A DNA stretch of 28,137 nt from CAYLJO01 sp964383905 (GTDB taxonomy: Bacteria > Acidobacteriota > Blastocatellia > Pyrinomonadales > Pyrinomonadaceae): contig CAYLJO010000063.1 in assembly GCA_964383905.1 (NCBI GenBank), positions 1 through 28,137 of the forward strand. Reading direction: 5' to 3'. The translations under genes and the position numbers were made by a program. Under the pieces are notes generated by a model. That model ran no database searches. It was given only the letters and a program-made list of their open reading frames with translations, and was not told the origin of the DNA. Shown here piece by piece: positions 21,038 through 28,137 of this stretch. Position 1 is the first letter of the stretch, and the number at the start of each line of letters is the position of its first letter.

Positions 21038-22594
21038 CCAGGTCGAGCTTTTCGATCACCGGCCGCTGGTTGATCAAAACGTTAAACAGACGTTTGCCCG
21101 CCTCGGTAAATTTAATTTCGGCGAACCGTAGCTCCACCTCGTAATCACCGTCCGGGACGTCGAAGCGATAGGCCGTCAGATCCTCCCGGTCAAACTGGTA
21201 GAGGCGACATAGCCTTCCTCCTTTTGCGGCTTAATTAAGACCTCGTTCATATATCCCCACATCAATACCGACGGGTGGTTATAGTGCTGGCGAATCATCT
21301 CGGTCAGCATGTTCTCGCAATTTCGCGTGAAGGCTTCGGAAGTGGTGATGTAATCAACAATAGGGATCTCCTCCCAGAGAATCAACCCGAGCCGGTCGGC
21401 CGTCTCAAGCACTGTTGGGGCTTGCGGGTAATGGGCCAACCTCACAAAGTTCGCGCCCATCTCTTTGATGATCTCCAGATCGTGGACGTGAATCGAATCA
21501 GGAAGGGCGTTTCCCATCCCACGGTAATCCTGGTGACGGTTCGTCCCTCTGAGCTTCAACGCCTGCCCGTTAAGAAAAAAGCCCTTGTCAGCATCCAGAG
21601 AGAACCAACGAAATCCTAAGGGGCTCACAACCATGTCCGTCGCGCCCCGGCCGGCATAGAGACGCGTCTCTACGGTGTAGAGGTATGGGTGATCCGGAGA
21701 CCAGAGGTGGGGCCGCAGGAGTGGACGGGTCGCGTGCTGAAAGCTCACCTCTTGACCCGCCCCGAGTGAGAGGACAGATTCCATGGAGGCGACTTCCCGT
21801 CCGTCATGATCAACCACCGTGCTGACAACCCGAACCTGTCGAGGTTGACTCTCGCTGTTTGTCACAGTCCCCCGTACCCGGACTGTGCCCTTCGCTTCGG
21901 AGACCGCCGGCGTATCGACGTAAACGCCCTGCGACGCATGATCCATTAAGTTGATGTGGACCGGCGCGGTCGCGATCAGCCATACGTTGCGGTAAATGCC
22001 GCCATAGAAATTAAAATCCGCCGACAGCGGAGGAATATCCTTGTTGTGGCTGTTGTCGACTTTAACGGCAATGATGTTACCGTCTGGTGAGTCGAAACGC
22101 ACGAAATCGGTGATGTCGAAGGCAAAGGCCGTGTAACCGCCCCTATGCTGCCCGACGAGGCGACCGTTAACAAATAGATCGGCGACCTGATTCGCGCCCT
22201 CAAAATAAAGAAACAGTTTCTTGCCTCTGAGACCGTCGCTTAAACGAAGAGTTTTCCGGTACCATCCAACGCCCCGCCGGTAACCCGGCTCATCGTCCAG
22301 TGTGTCCTCGGCGTTCCACGTATGAGGGAGGTTGATTCTTGCCCACCGGGAATCGTCAAAGGAGGTGACTTCGGCTCCTTTGACATCTTCCCCGGTGTAC
22401 TTCCAGGTCTCATTGATCGAGACGCGCAGTCGCGGGCCAGACTCGGATCGAAAGCCTGCCCTGCCCTGTGCGACGAACGTCTCTGCTCCAACCGGAAAAG
22501 GGAGTAAGAGCAGAAACAACGCAACAGATGTCGCGCTCAATAAGCTGGCCCATAAATGTGCCGCCCGCATGCGGCGATGGATCGCAGGTCGCAT
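21035..22594 (-). pseudogene. GH2 beta-galactosidase-like gene, internally deleted, with malectin tail
   Basis: The N-terminal 472 codons are open. A signal peptide (LLSATSVALFLLLLPFPVGA) is followed by the GH2 sugar-binding domain (WARINLPHTWNAEDTLDD, GVGWYRKTL, GGYTAFAFDITDFV), the Ig-like domain, and the start of the catalytic barrel with LRGTNRHQDYRG and SVLMWGYMNEV, whose Glu is the acid/base. Soon after, at about 21200, the frame ends in TGA. One frame over, the DNA continues LYQFDREDLTAYRFDVPDGD and VELRFAEIKFTEAGKR, a malectin domain normally several hundred residues further on. The rest of the barrel, including the nucleophile Glu, is deleted, so it cannot be a working glycosidase. 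GGGAGGT precedes the ATG at 22594. It is divergent from bactofilin. Confidence 0.8.
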
Positions 22595-22777
22595 CTCACC
22601 TCCCTTCTCTTACCGGCCTTCCGATCTACAAGAGGATCAAAAGTCTTGTCGCCCTTCTCTCACTCATGCTAACGTGCATGGCGGACAAAGCAGGCGCTCT
22701 CATGCCCCTGACAATTTTAGCGCAGTAATCGTTTGTTGGAACACTGTAAACACTGCGAATCTCAGTGGAGAATAGAC

Positions 22778-23353
22778 ATGTTTAGAACAGGCACAGATGC
22801 AAAAGGTAATCAACCAGGCAAGGAAAAACCGGCCGACCCAACCCCGCAATCCTCTTCGCTCCACCAGGGGAGCAAGCACAATCAAACTCCCCCACACACG
22901 GCGACGACCACACCGGCCGTAAGCGAGAGCGAGGCCCTGGCGCGCGATATCAGGGAAGGGACTCTGAGCGGCTTTGTGGGCAACGGCACGGTGATCGTGG
23001 GTGACGCGGACTTCAAAGGCATGTTGCGCGTAGACGGGCGAATTTCGGGGAGCATTAACTCTGAAGAGGGAACGCTGATCGTCAGCACAAACGGCCTGAT
23101 TGATGCTGACATAGATGTCGCCGTCGCGCAAATCTACGGCACGGTCAACGGGGATATTATTGCCCGCCAACGCATCGAGATGGGGCGGGTCGCTAAAGTT
23201 ACGGGCGACATCCATACACCTATTCTGGTCATTGAGGACGGCGCAACATACGAAGGCACCTGCCGCATGACGGGGCAGCCGAGCTCCAAACAAGCGGCGC
23301 GGAAGAAGATGCGAGAGATTGGTCGCAATGCAAGCGCAGCAGGCACTAGATAA
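22778..23353 (+). CDS. Bactofilin (polymer-forming cytoskeletal protein)
   Basis: 191 aa from the ATG at 22778, which has GGAG eight bases upstream; the open frame extends 15 codons further back but without a site. Residues 1-60 are a disordered Pro/Thr/Ser-rich tail. Residues 69-165 form the bactofilin right-handed beta-helix: short glycine-punctuated strands such as GTVIVGDADFKGMLRVDGRI, GTLIVSTNGLIDADI, AQIYGTVNGDI and RVAKVTGDIHTPILVIEDGA. The basic C-terminus ends in KQAARKKMREIGR. Such proteins polymerise without nucleotide and organise cell-wall enzymes, stalks or polar complexes at the inner membrane. Transcribed away from the GH2 pseudogene, sharing a 180-base intergenic region. Confidence 0.9.
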   Translation: MFRTGTDAKGNQPGKEKPADPTPQSSSLHQGSKHNQTPPHTATTTPAVSESEALARDIREGTLSGFVGNGTVIVGDADFKGMLRVDGRISGSINSEEGTLIVSTNGLIDADIDVAVAQIYGTVNGDIIARQRIEMGRVAKVTGDIHTPILVIEDGATYEGTCRMTGQPSSKQAARKKMREIGRNASAAGTR

Positions 23354-23370
23354 TTTGTGAATGGCTGACT

Positions 23371-24084
23371 CTAACGGCGATACAGGCGGTCAAACTCTGC
23401 TTTGATCACCGGGTAACATTCACAGGTGATCTCTTCGAGTCCGCCTCTGTTGAGGATTCGAATTTGACCCCGGCGATAGCTGATCAACCCCGCTTGCTGC
23501 AGTTTGCCGGCCACCTCGCTGACACCGGAGCGGCGGATGCCCAGCATGTTGGAGATAAATTCATGGGTCAGAGTCAAATCGTCTGACTCAGCGCGGTCTT
23601 GATACATCAGCAGCCAACGGGCCAGGCGACCCTCCACCTTATGGCGAATATTGCAAACGACCGATTGTGATATTTGCGACATGAGCGCATGGGTGTACTG
23701 CAGTAGAAAGGTTTGCAGCCTTCCGACCCGCTTCATCGCCTCCCTCAGCGCGCTCGCCTTGATTCTCATGGCAGTGCCTTCGCCCTGCACTGTCGCTACC
23801 TTCGACTCTGTCTCGGCTTCCAGGACAACCGAGACGCCGACCAGACCCTCTTGGCCGACCAGACCTACTTCGATGCCGAAGCCCTCTGATAAGTCCGTCA
23901 ACAAAGAGATTATTGCGCTGCCGGGAAAGTACGCGTACTCGGTGCGGTCACCCGCCCAGAACAGCACTTGGCTCAGCGTGAGCGAAACGGGCTCAAGGTG
24001 AGGGGCTAAGCGCTTATACTCCTCCGCTGGCAGTGCGGCCAGTAGCCGGTTTTGGACGCTGGCTTCTGTGGATGCGGACACCAT
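23371..24084 (-). CDS. Crp/Fnr-family transcriptional regulator
   Basis: 237 aa. The N-terminal cyclic-nucleotide-type beta-roll (about 15-130) includes SLTLSQVLFWAGDRTEYAYF and GLVGQEGLVGVSVVLEAE, but I do not see the cAMP-contact Arg-Ser pair of true CRP, nor the N-terminal cysteines of FNR. A long dimerisation helix follows (LLQYTHALMSQISQSVVCNI) and a winged HTH (about 150-225) with LTHEFISNMLGIRRSGVSEV and AGLISYRRGQIRILNRGGLE. It belongs to a common environmental clade of Crp-like regulators with no known ligand. It converges on bactofilin with 17 bases between the stops. GAGG lies close to the ATG. Confidence 0.88.
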   Translation of the reverse strand: MVSASTEASVQNRLLAALPAEEYKRLAPHLEPVSLTLSQVLFWAGDRTEYAYFPGSAIISLLTDLSEGFGIEVGLVGQEGLVGVSVVLEAETESKVATVQGEGTAMRIKASALREAMKRVGRLQTFLLQYTHALMSQISQSVVCNIRHKVEGRLARWLLMYQDRAESDDLTLTHEFISNMLGIRRSGVSEVAGKLQQAGLISYRRGQIRILNRGGLEEITCECYPVIKAEFDRLYRR

Positions 24085-24267
24085 CGACCTCAGGCAATTC
24101 TCAGGCTCAAGCCCAACACCACAACAGATGATGAATCGGCCGGAGCGTACCGGTAGTTATTTGACACAAATCCGGTGGCGAGTCAATGGCGGTGAATCAA
24201 TATCAGCCATCACCTCGATTTAGATGGTGGGTGCCTTTCAGATTTTGCCCTCAGTCTGCGGCCGGCC

Positions 24268-24855
24268 TCAACCGGGTTGAGTGCTGCTTAACCAGGTAAG
24301 TGTGTTGAGATATTCGGTCAACTGCGTACGTTCGTTTTCGCTCATCTTGGTGATCCGCGTCCCAATTAACCAGCACGTCTCCGTCTTCCCCTTGACAAGC
24401 TGTTCATACTGCACAACGGCCACATGCATGTGGACGGGCCCGGCCGGAAGGTGTAATTTGACTCTTAGTTTTTGATCTGTGCTGCTCAAGCTGCGGTCGC
24501 CAAAGCGGATTGTAGGCAGAAGGAGGCCCGCTCCCGCCCGGCTCAGGACCTGCGTGTGGCCTTCGACCGGCGGCGAGAACCGCAAGCCACTGCTGATCGG
24601 GTCGATATCGATCAGTGAGACGCTCACCGGCACCTGCACTTTGATTCGAGGCGTGCGGCGGCGGTTGCGGCTCGACTCTTCCTTATTTGACTGAACTCTC
24701 CCCAGCGTACCGGGCAGGGCAAACCCCTTAAACTCCAGGTTACAGTTGTTGCACAAAAGCTCGTAAATACCGATTAAACGCAGGCGTAGAGGGGAATCCT
24801 CATACCCATGTTGAATGCGCGAACTTTTACATCTGGGACAGGTTTGTGCTAACAC
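24268..24855 (-). CDS. Zinc-ribbon protein with PilZ-like domain
   Basis: 195 aa. Residues 6-38 carry two CxxC pairs (C6/C9 and C35/C38), a small zinc ribbon. From about 62 to 190 a PilZ-like barrel follows: it opens with RRRTPRIKVQVPVSV, containing the RxxxR c-di-GMP motif (R66, R70), and ends with VAVVQYEQL and WLIGTRI. The second PilZ motif, (D/N)xSxxG, is not present; at its expected place stands LSRAGAGLLLP, so classic c-di-GMP binding is doubtful. Start: GTG at 24855, supported by GGAGGT seven bases upstream. It could couple a cytoplasmic partner to second-messenger status, but that is inference. The aminotransferase gene lies upstream on the same strand, 57 bases away. Confidence 0.75.
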   Translation of the reverse strand: MLAQTCPRCKSSRIQHGYEDSPLRLRLIGIYELLCNNCNLEFKGFALPGTLGRVQSNKEESSRNRRRTPRIKVQVPVSVSLIDIDPISSGLRFSPPVEGHTQVLSRAGAGLLLPTIRFGDRSLSSTDQKLRVKLHLPAGPVHMHVAVVQYEQLVKGKTETCWLIGTRITKMSENERTQLTEYLNTLTWLSSTQPG

Positions 24856-24912
24856 CTTAATTACCTCCGAATATATTGATTGCTGATAATCTTCTAAAGG
24901 GACCGGCGTGAT

Positions 24913-26124
24913 TCAAATGCGCGGGGTTGCTGCGCGAGTCATGGCAAGGAAGTGGCGAATTTTACCGAAGGCCCTGTCGAGCGTTTCTTCATCGGCAAGA
25001 TAAACCAGGCGAAAGTAGCCCGCATGCGGGTCGGCGCCAAACCCGGATCCGTGCACCACTAACACACCCGTCTCTTCCAGCAGACCCAGCACGAAGCGCT
25101 CGTCGGTTCTTTCGCCCAAATCATTCACTTTGATCATCATGTAGAAAGCGGCTTCCGGCTCCGCACACGAGAGACCTCCAATTGATTTGACGTGTGAGAC
25201 GGCCAAGTCACGTCGCCTTCTGATCTCGCCGGTGAAATCGTTCAGGAATTTGCGGCTCCCTTCCAGGGCGGGCCGGATGCCGTACTGTGTTGGGGTCGGC
25301 GCGCAGAGCCGCCCGTCGGCCAGACGATGGATGGCATTGATGAGATCCGGCATCTTCTCCGCATGAGTAAAGCGCATCCAACCGGTGCGCCACCCCGGCA
25401 CCAGGTGTGTTTTCGATAGACTCTCCAGCGTGACCAGGGGCACGCCTATCGTCTCCGCCAGGACTGAGGCGAAAGTCGGGGGCCCGGTGAAGCACAGTTC
25501 CCGGTAAACCTCATCCGAGATCACCAGCAGATTGTGCTCAAAAGCCAGTTCTAACATTTGGCGCGTCAGATCATCAGGCGTGATGGAGCCGGTCGGGTTG
25601 TTCGGATTGATCAGCACTAACGCCCGCGTCCGCCCGGTTATCAACGAGCGCACCTCGTCGACCGAGGGTTGCCACCCCTCTGACGCATTAAGTTGGTAGT
25701 AACGAGCCTCGGCGCCAAGTTTGCTGAGAATGGCCGGATAGAGCGGATAGCCGGGGGCGGGCATCAGCACCTCGTCGCCGTCGTTGACCAGCGCGCTCAG
25801 CACGAGATCAGCGGCCTCGGATGCGCCCGATGTGATAATGACCTCATTCGGGCCCGTTGGCGCGCCCAACGCCGTCGAATAGGTTGAGATCGCCTCCCTC
25901 GCTTCCAAAAGTCCCGCCGACGGTGAATAACCGGTGAAACCATCCTTGAGGGCCAGCTCGACAGCCTCCACGACGTGAAGAGGCGGACGAAAGCCAAAGG
26001 CTTGCGGGTCGCCAATGTTGAGGTAGATGATCTCCCGCCCGGCTCGCTGGAGGGCTTTGGCAGCGTGGACCACATTGCGGATGGCGTAGTGAAAGTTGGT
26101 CGTCCTCTTAGATGGCGTAATCAT
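24913..26124 (-). CDS. PLP-dependent aminotransferase, class I/II (AlaA / AspC-like)
   Basis: 403 aa, full length for fold type I. Motifs: YLNIGDPQAFGF and GYSPSAGLLEAREAI at the N-terminus, PNNPTG (174-179), D204 and Y207 in VISDEVYREL, PLP-binding lysine K238 in LESLSKTHLVPGWRTGW with R246 for the cofactor phosphate, and the C-terminal YFRLVYLADEE arginine for the substrate carboxylate. The closest resemblance is to alanine-forming aminotransferases of the AlaA type (glutamate + pyruvate), but aspartate or other amino acids cannot be ruled out. No ribosome site precedes the ATG; TAATAAT lies two bases before it, so a leaderless transcript is conceivable. The PilZ-like gene follows in the same direction. 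Confidence 0.88.
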   Translation of the reverse strand: MITPSKRTTNFHYAIRNVVHAAKALQRAGREIIYLNIGDPQAFGFRPPLHVVEAVELALKDGFTGYSPSAGLLEAREAISTYSTALGAPTGPNEVIITSGASEAADLVLSALVNDGDEVLMPAPGYPLYPAILSKLGAEARYYQLNASEGWQPSVDEVRSLITGRTRALVLINPNNPTGSITPDDLTRQMLELAFEHNLLVISDEVYRELCFTGPPTFASVLAETIGVPLVTLESLSKTHLVPGWRTGWMRFTHAEKMPDLINAIHRLADGRLCAPTPTQYGIRPALEGSRKFLNDFTGEIRRRRDLAVSHVKSIGGLSCAEPEAAFYMMIKVNDLGERTDERFVLGLLEETGVLVVHGSGFGADPHAGYFRLVYLADEETLDRAFGKIRHFLAMTRAATPRI

Positions 26125-26480
26125 GAATTATTAGACAGATCTGCCCACAAACTTTAGCACAGAGAAGTAGTTAATAATACTTCAATCCTGCCGTGAGGGA
26201 GTCTGGTGAAGCCGGGGCCATCAATCGCGGATTAAGCCCATAACCGCGCAACTGATCTATCCATTTAACAAGTTAAAATCAGTTTAGTCAAGAAGAAAGC
26301 TAACGTGAGAGGGATAGGGCTCGTTTCTCCGTTAAAGTAAGCGCGATAAGGCCTCTGGTTACTGCCCCTTTCCATCAATGGTCAGACCTATTCAGGTCTC
26401 GTGATAAAATTACGTATCCAAAGGGGTTCCAGCCAGAGTTCCCTCATCAGAGGGCCACATCCGTGCGCCTGATGAAGGCG
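26125..26480. other. Gene-free stretch between divergent aminotransferase and GntR genes
   Basis: About 355 bases that should hold the aminotransferase promoter. One small inverted repeat, AGACCT-ATTC-AGGTCT (26384-26399), is visible. No gene or RNA was recognised. Confidence 0.4.
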
Positions 26481-26509
26481 TTGACATTTCTGGCGGCTCC
26501 GTTTATGGT
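26481..26509 (+). promoter_or_regulatory. Sigma70-type promoter of the GntR gene
   Basis: TTGACA (26481-26486), 17-base spacer, TATGGT (26504-26509). The -35 is perfect and the spacing ideal. Transcription would start near 26516, placing the operator at 26533 just downstream of the start site and about 45 bases before the ATG. Confidence 0.6.
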
Positions 26510-26532
26510 CAAAATTCCGCCGAGGGCGGTGT

Positions 26533-26549
26533 AACTGGTATAACCAATT
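26533..26549. promoter_or_regulatory. PdhR/FadR-like operator before the GntR gene
   Basis: AACTGGTATAACCAATT is nearly symmetric around the central TGGT-ATA-ACCA and fits the pattern AATTGGTnnnACCAATT known for PdhR and related FCD-type GntR regulators. It ends 11 bases before the ATG of such a regulator, so autoregulation by blocking transcription is likely. Confidence 0.6.
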
Positions 26550-26560
26550 CTGGCAATTAT

Positions 26561-27265
26561 ATGTTCCGTGCCATTGACACAGAACGACATGGAATGACCT
26601 CTGAGGAGGTTGTCGCCCAACTGCGAGAGATGATTCATCGCGGCGAGTTGCGTCCGGGTGACCGGCTGCCACCGGAACGAGACCTGGCTAGGTTACTTGG
26701 CGTTAGCCGGCCCACCTTGCGCGCCGGATTACGCTCCCTTGTCGCCATGGGTGTCCTCCAGTCGCGACAAGGGGCGGGCACTTTCGTCGTTGAGGCCAAT
26801 GGGCCGCCCGCCCTTGACAGCAGCCCCTTACGACTGATGGCAGCATTGCGTGGCTTCACTTCCGCCGAGATGTTTGAAGCGCGTCAGGCCTTAGAGATGG
26901 CGGTCGCCGGACTCGCCGCCGAGCGCGCGACCGGTGATGATATGGCCACCATGGCGGAAGAGGTGGCCGGGATGTATGCCTCGCTTGACGCGCCCGAGCA
27001 ATACCTTGTCCATGACATGCGCTTTCACCAGGCGGTGGCTGCCGCCTCAGGCAATGGCATCCTCACGGCCCTCATGAATATGGTTGCCACAGCCCTCTTC
27101 GACGTGAGGCGTAAGACGGTTAAGCGCGCTCATGACCTGAAAGAGTCGGCCGAGATGCACCAGCAGATTTACCGGGCGATTCGCCGGCGAAATCCCGAAG
27201 CGGCACGAAATGCCATGCGGGACCACCTCATGCGTGCGCAGAAGGCCCAGGAGTCCGAACAGTAG
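26561..27265 (+). CDS. GntR-family regulator, FadR/FCD subfamily
   Basis: 234 aa. The winged HTH (about 10-80) reads VVAQLREMIHRGELRPGDRL, PPERDLARLLGVSRPTLRAG, SRQGAGTFV. The all-helical FCD effector domain (about 100-228) contains D152, H156, H200 and H222, the ligands that bind a metal and an organic acid in this group. It is close to PdhR/LldR/UxuR-type regulators that sense pyruvate, lactate, sugar acids or similar. No ribosome site is seen before the ATG at 26561, but MFRAIDTERH is the natural N-terminus for the group. It has its own promoter and a PdhR-like operator. The convergent neighbour is KDPG/KHG aldolase, which yields pyruvate, so control of sugar-acid breakdown is a fair guess. 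Confidence 0.9.
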   Translation: MFRAIDTERHGMTSEEVVAQLREMIHRGELRPGDRLPPERDLARLLGVSRPTLRAGLRSLVAMGVLQSRQGAGTFVVEANGPPALDSSPLRLMAALRGFTSAEMFEARQALEMAVAGLAAERATGDDMATMAEEVAGMYASLDAPEQYLVHDMRFHQAVAAASGNGILTALMNMVATALFDVRRKTVKRAHDLKESAEMHQQIYRAIRRRNPEAARNAMRDHLMRAQKAQESEQ

Positions 27266-27342
27266 GGGAGCCACCGGTCCGGTTCGTTTGTGGACCCACG
27301 CGGCTCGCGGTTCTGATGTTTTCCGGGTCACCGGGAGCGTTA

Positions 27343-27996
27343 TCACATGGCGCTGCGCGACTCTCTCACAATCTCAACATACCGGCGAGCACACTCAGTA
27401 ATCAGGCGTTCCTGGCCGTCGCGCAAGGCCTTTATATCCGCCAGGTCGGCCCCCACACCCAGCGCGCTCGCCCCGGCTCTGATGAAATCTGCGGCTGTTT
27501 TGAGCGAAACCCCGCCGGTCGGGACAAGCTCAATCTGCGGTAGCGGAGCTTTCAAGGCTTTGATGTAGCTGGCCCCGCCCATCGCGCCCGCCGGAAAGAC
27601 TTTGACAAAATCGGCGCCCGCCGTCCAAGCCTGCACAACCTCCGTCGGTGTCAGCGCGCCGGGCACAGCCGCGACCGCGTACCTGCGACAGCAAGCTATG
27701 GTACCTAAATCGAGGGCCGGGCTCACCACAAACTGCGCGCCGGCGAGAATGCATGCGCGCGCCGTTTCCGCATCGAGCACCGTACCTGCTCCGACCAGCG
27801 CCTCACTTCCGTAGCGTACCGACACCTCTTCAATCAAGTGGACAGCCCCGGGCACCGTCATGGTGATCTCCAGCACGGAGATTCCGCCCTCTTTGATGGC
27901 GTCGATGACGCGCATCGCTTCATCAGCCGAGGCGGCACGCACCACGGGGATAATGCCTACCTGCGCGATCTTCTGAACTATCTCCGATTTATTCAT
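27343..27996 (-). CDS. eda: 2-dehydro-3-deoxy-phosphogluconate (KDPG) / KHG aldolase
   Basis: 217 aa, normal family size, a single TIM barrel. It cleaves KDPG to pyruvate and glyceraldehyde 3-phosphate (Entner-Doudoroff and hexuronate routes); some members act on 4-hydroxy-2-oxoglutarate. Seen: GIIPVVRA with R20, VLEITMTVPGA with catalytic E43, LVGAGTVLDAETA, and the Schiff-base lysine K132 in DFVKVFPAGAMGG, then LVPTGGV for phosphate binding. The start is fixed by GGAG seven bases before the ATG at 27996. It ends 77 bases from the convergent GntR gene. Other sugar-acid genes, such as a KDG kinase, may lie just beyond the window edge on the same strand. Confidence 0.93.
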   Translation of the reverse strand: MNKSEIVQKIAQVGIIPVVRAASADEAMRVIDAIKEGGISVLEITMTVPGAVHLIEEVSVRYGSEALVGAGTVLDAETARACILAGAQFVVSPALDLGTIACCRRYAVAAVPGALTPTEVVQAWTAGADFVKVFPAGAMGGASYIKALKAPLPQIELVPTGGVSLKTAADFIRAGASALGVGADLADIKALRDGQERLITECARRYVEIVRESRSAM

Positions 27997-28137
27997 TCGC
28001 GACTCCGATAATCTTAAGAACTACTCGCCAGGTCGGGGCGGCCATCAGCTTCCGCGCATGACCGGTAAGGAGGCTCTCACCAAACTGCTATATGAAAGGG
28101 TGCGTGCGCCACGAAGCACGACGGTGGAATGAGTGAA

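Noticed and set aside
1..28137. CRISPR array, defence island or phage genes
   Set aside because: No regularly spaced identical repeats and no cas, restriction, toxin-antitoxin or phage structural genes were seen.

Overview
The window reads as a G+C-rich bacterial chromosome fragment, almost certainly a metagenome-assembled or draft contig, since it contains a 100-N scaffold gap flanked by an exact 55-bp repeat. No rRNA or tRNA gene and no taxonomic marker is present. The mix of proteins (AMP-ligase/ACP/PlsC fusion, FCD-type GntR, bactofilin, secreted D-aminoacylase, malectin-tailed GH2, short intergenic repeats of the AGAGG and GTCCAAAGTC kinds) resembles Acidobacteriota, perhaps the Blastocatellia, but that placement is inference from family resemblance only.

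Layout. 1-2.3 kb: an AT-richer edge with a 72-aa protein built from three helix-strand repeats and a strong inverted repeat, then a secreted NTF2-like protein and a single-domain response regulator. 2.4-4.7 kb: ribose-phosphate pyrophosphokinase (prs, carrying the artefactual gap), a complete 69-bp MITE with 8-bp target duplication, a hidden 50-aa metallothionein-like gene and the stub of a dienelactone-hydrolase-like gene. 4.7-12.1 kb: a three-domain acyl-activating/ACP/acyltransferase protein for lipid assembly, an amino-acid permease plus N-acyl-D-amino-acid deacylase pair, a sarcosine-oxidase-like flavoprotein and a 7Fe-type ferredoxin. 12.1-16.1 kb: pyruvate phosphate dikinase (ppdK) interrupted by a 421-aa LAGLIDADG intein placed one residue before the catalytic phosphohistidine. 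16.7-18.2 kb: proC and a DinB-like protein.

18.2-22.6 kb is a decay zone. A TetR gene has its 5' end fused head-to-head to a broken membrane-protein gene, followed by an IS1-type transposase remnant, an intact Nudix hydrolase, a frameshifted RAYT/Y1 transposase remnant, and a GH2 beta-galactosidase-like gene that has lost the second half of its catalytic domain and is fused to its own malectin tail. 22.6-28.1 kb is orderly again: bactofilin, a Crp/Fnr regulator, a zinc-ribbon/PilZ-like protein, an AlaA-type aminotransferase, a GntR/FadR regulator with a visible promoter and a PdhR-like operator, and a KDPG/KHG aldolase (eda) that converges on it.

Metabolic threads that can be read: central carbon (PPDK, KDPG aldolase, ferredoxin), amino-acid handling (permease, D-aminoacylase, FAD amine oxidase, ProC, aminotransferase) and envelope lipids (ligase-ACP-PlsC). 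The strongest unusual signals are the active-site intein of ppdK with non-canonical C-terminal splicing residues, the hidden metallothionein, the triple-repeat small protein, the intact MITE and the clustered gene remnants.
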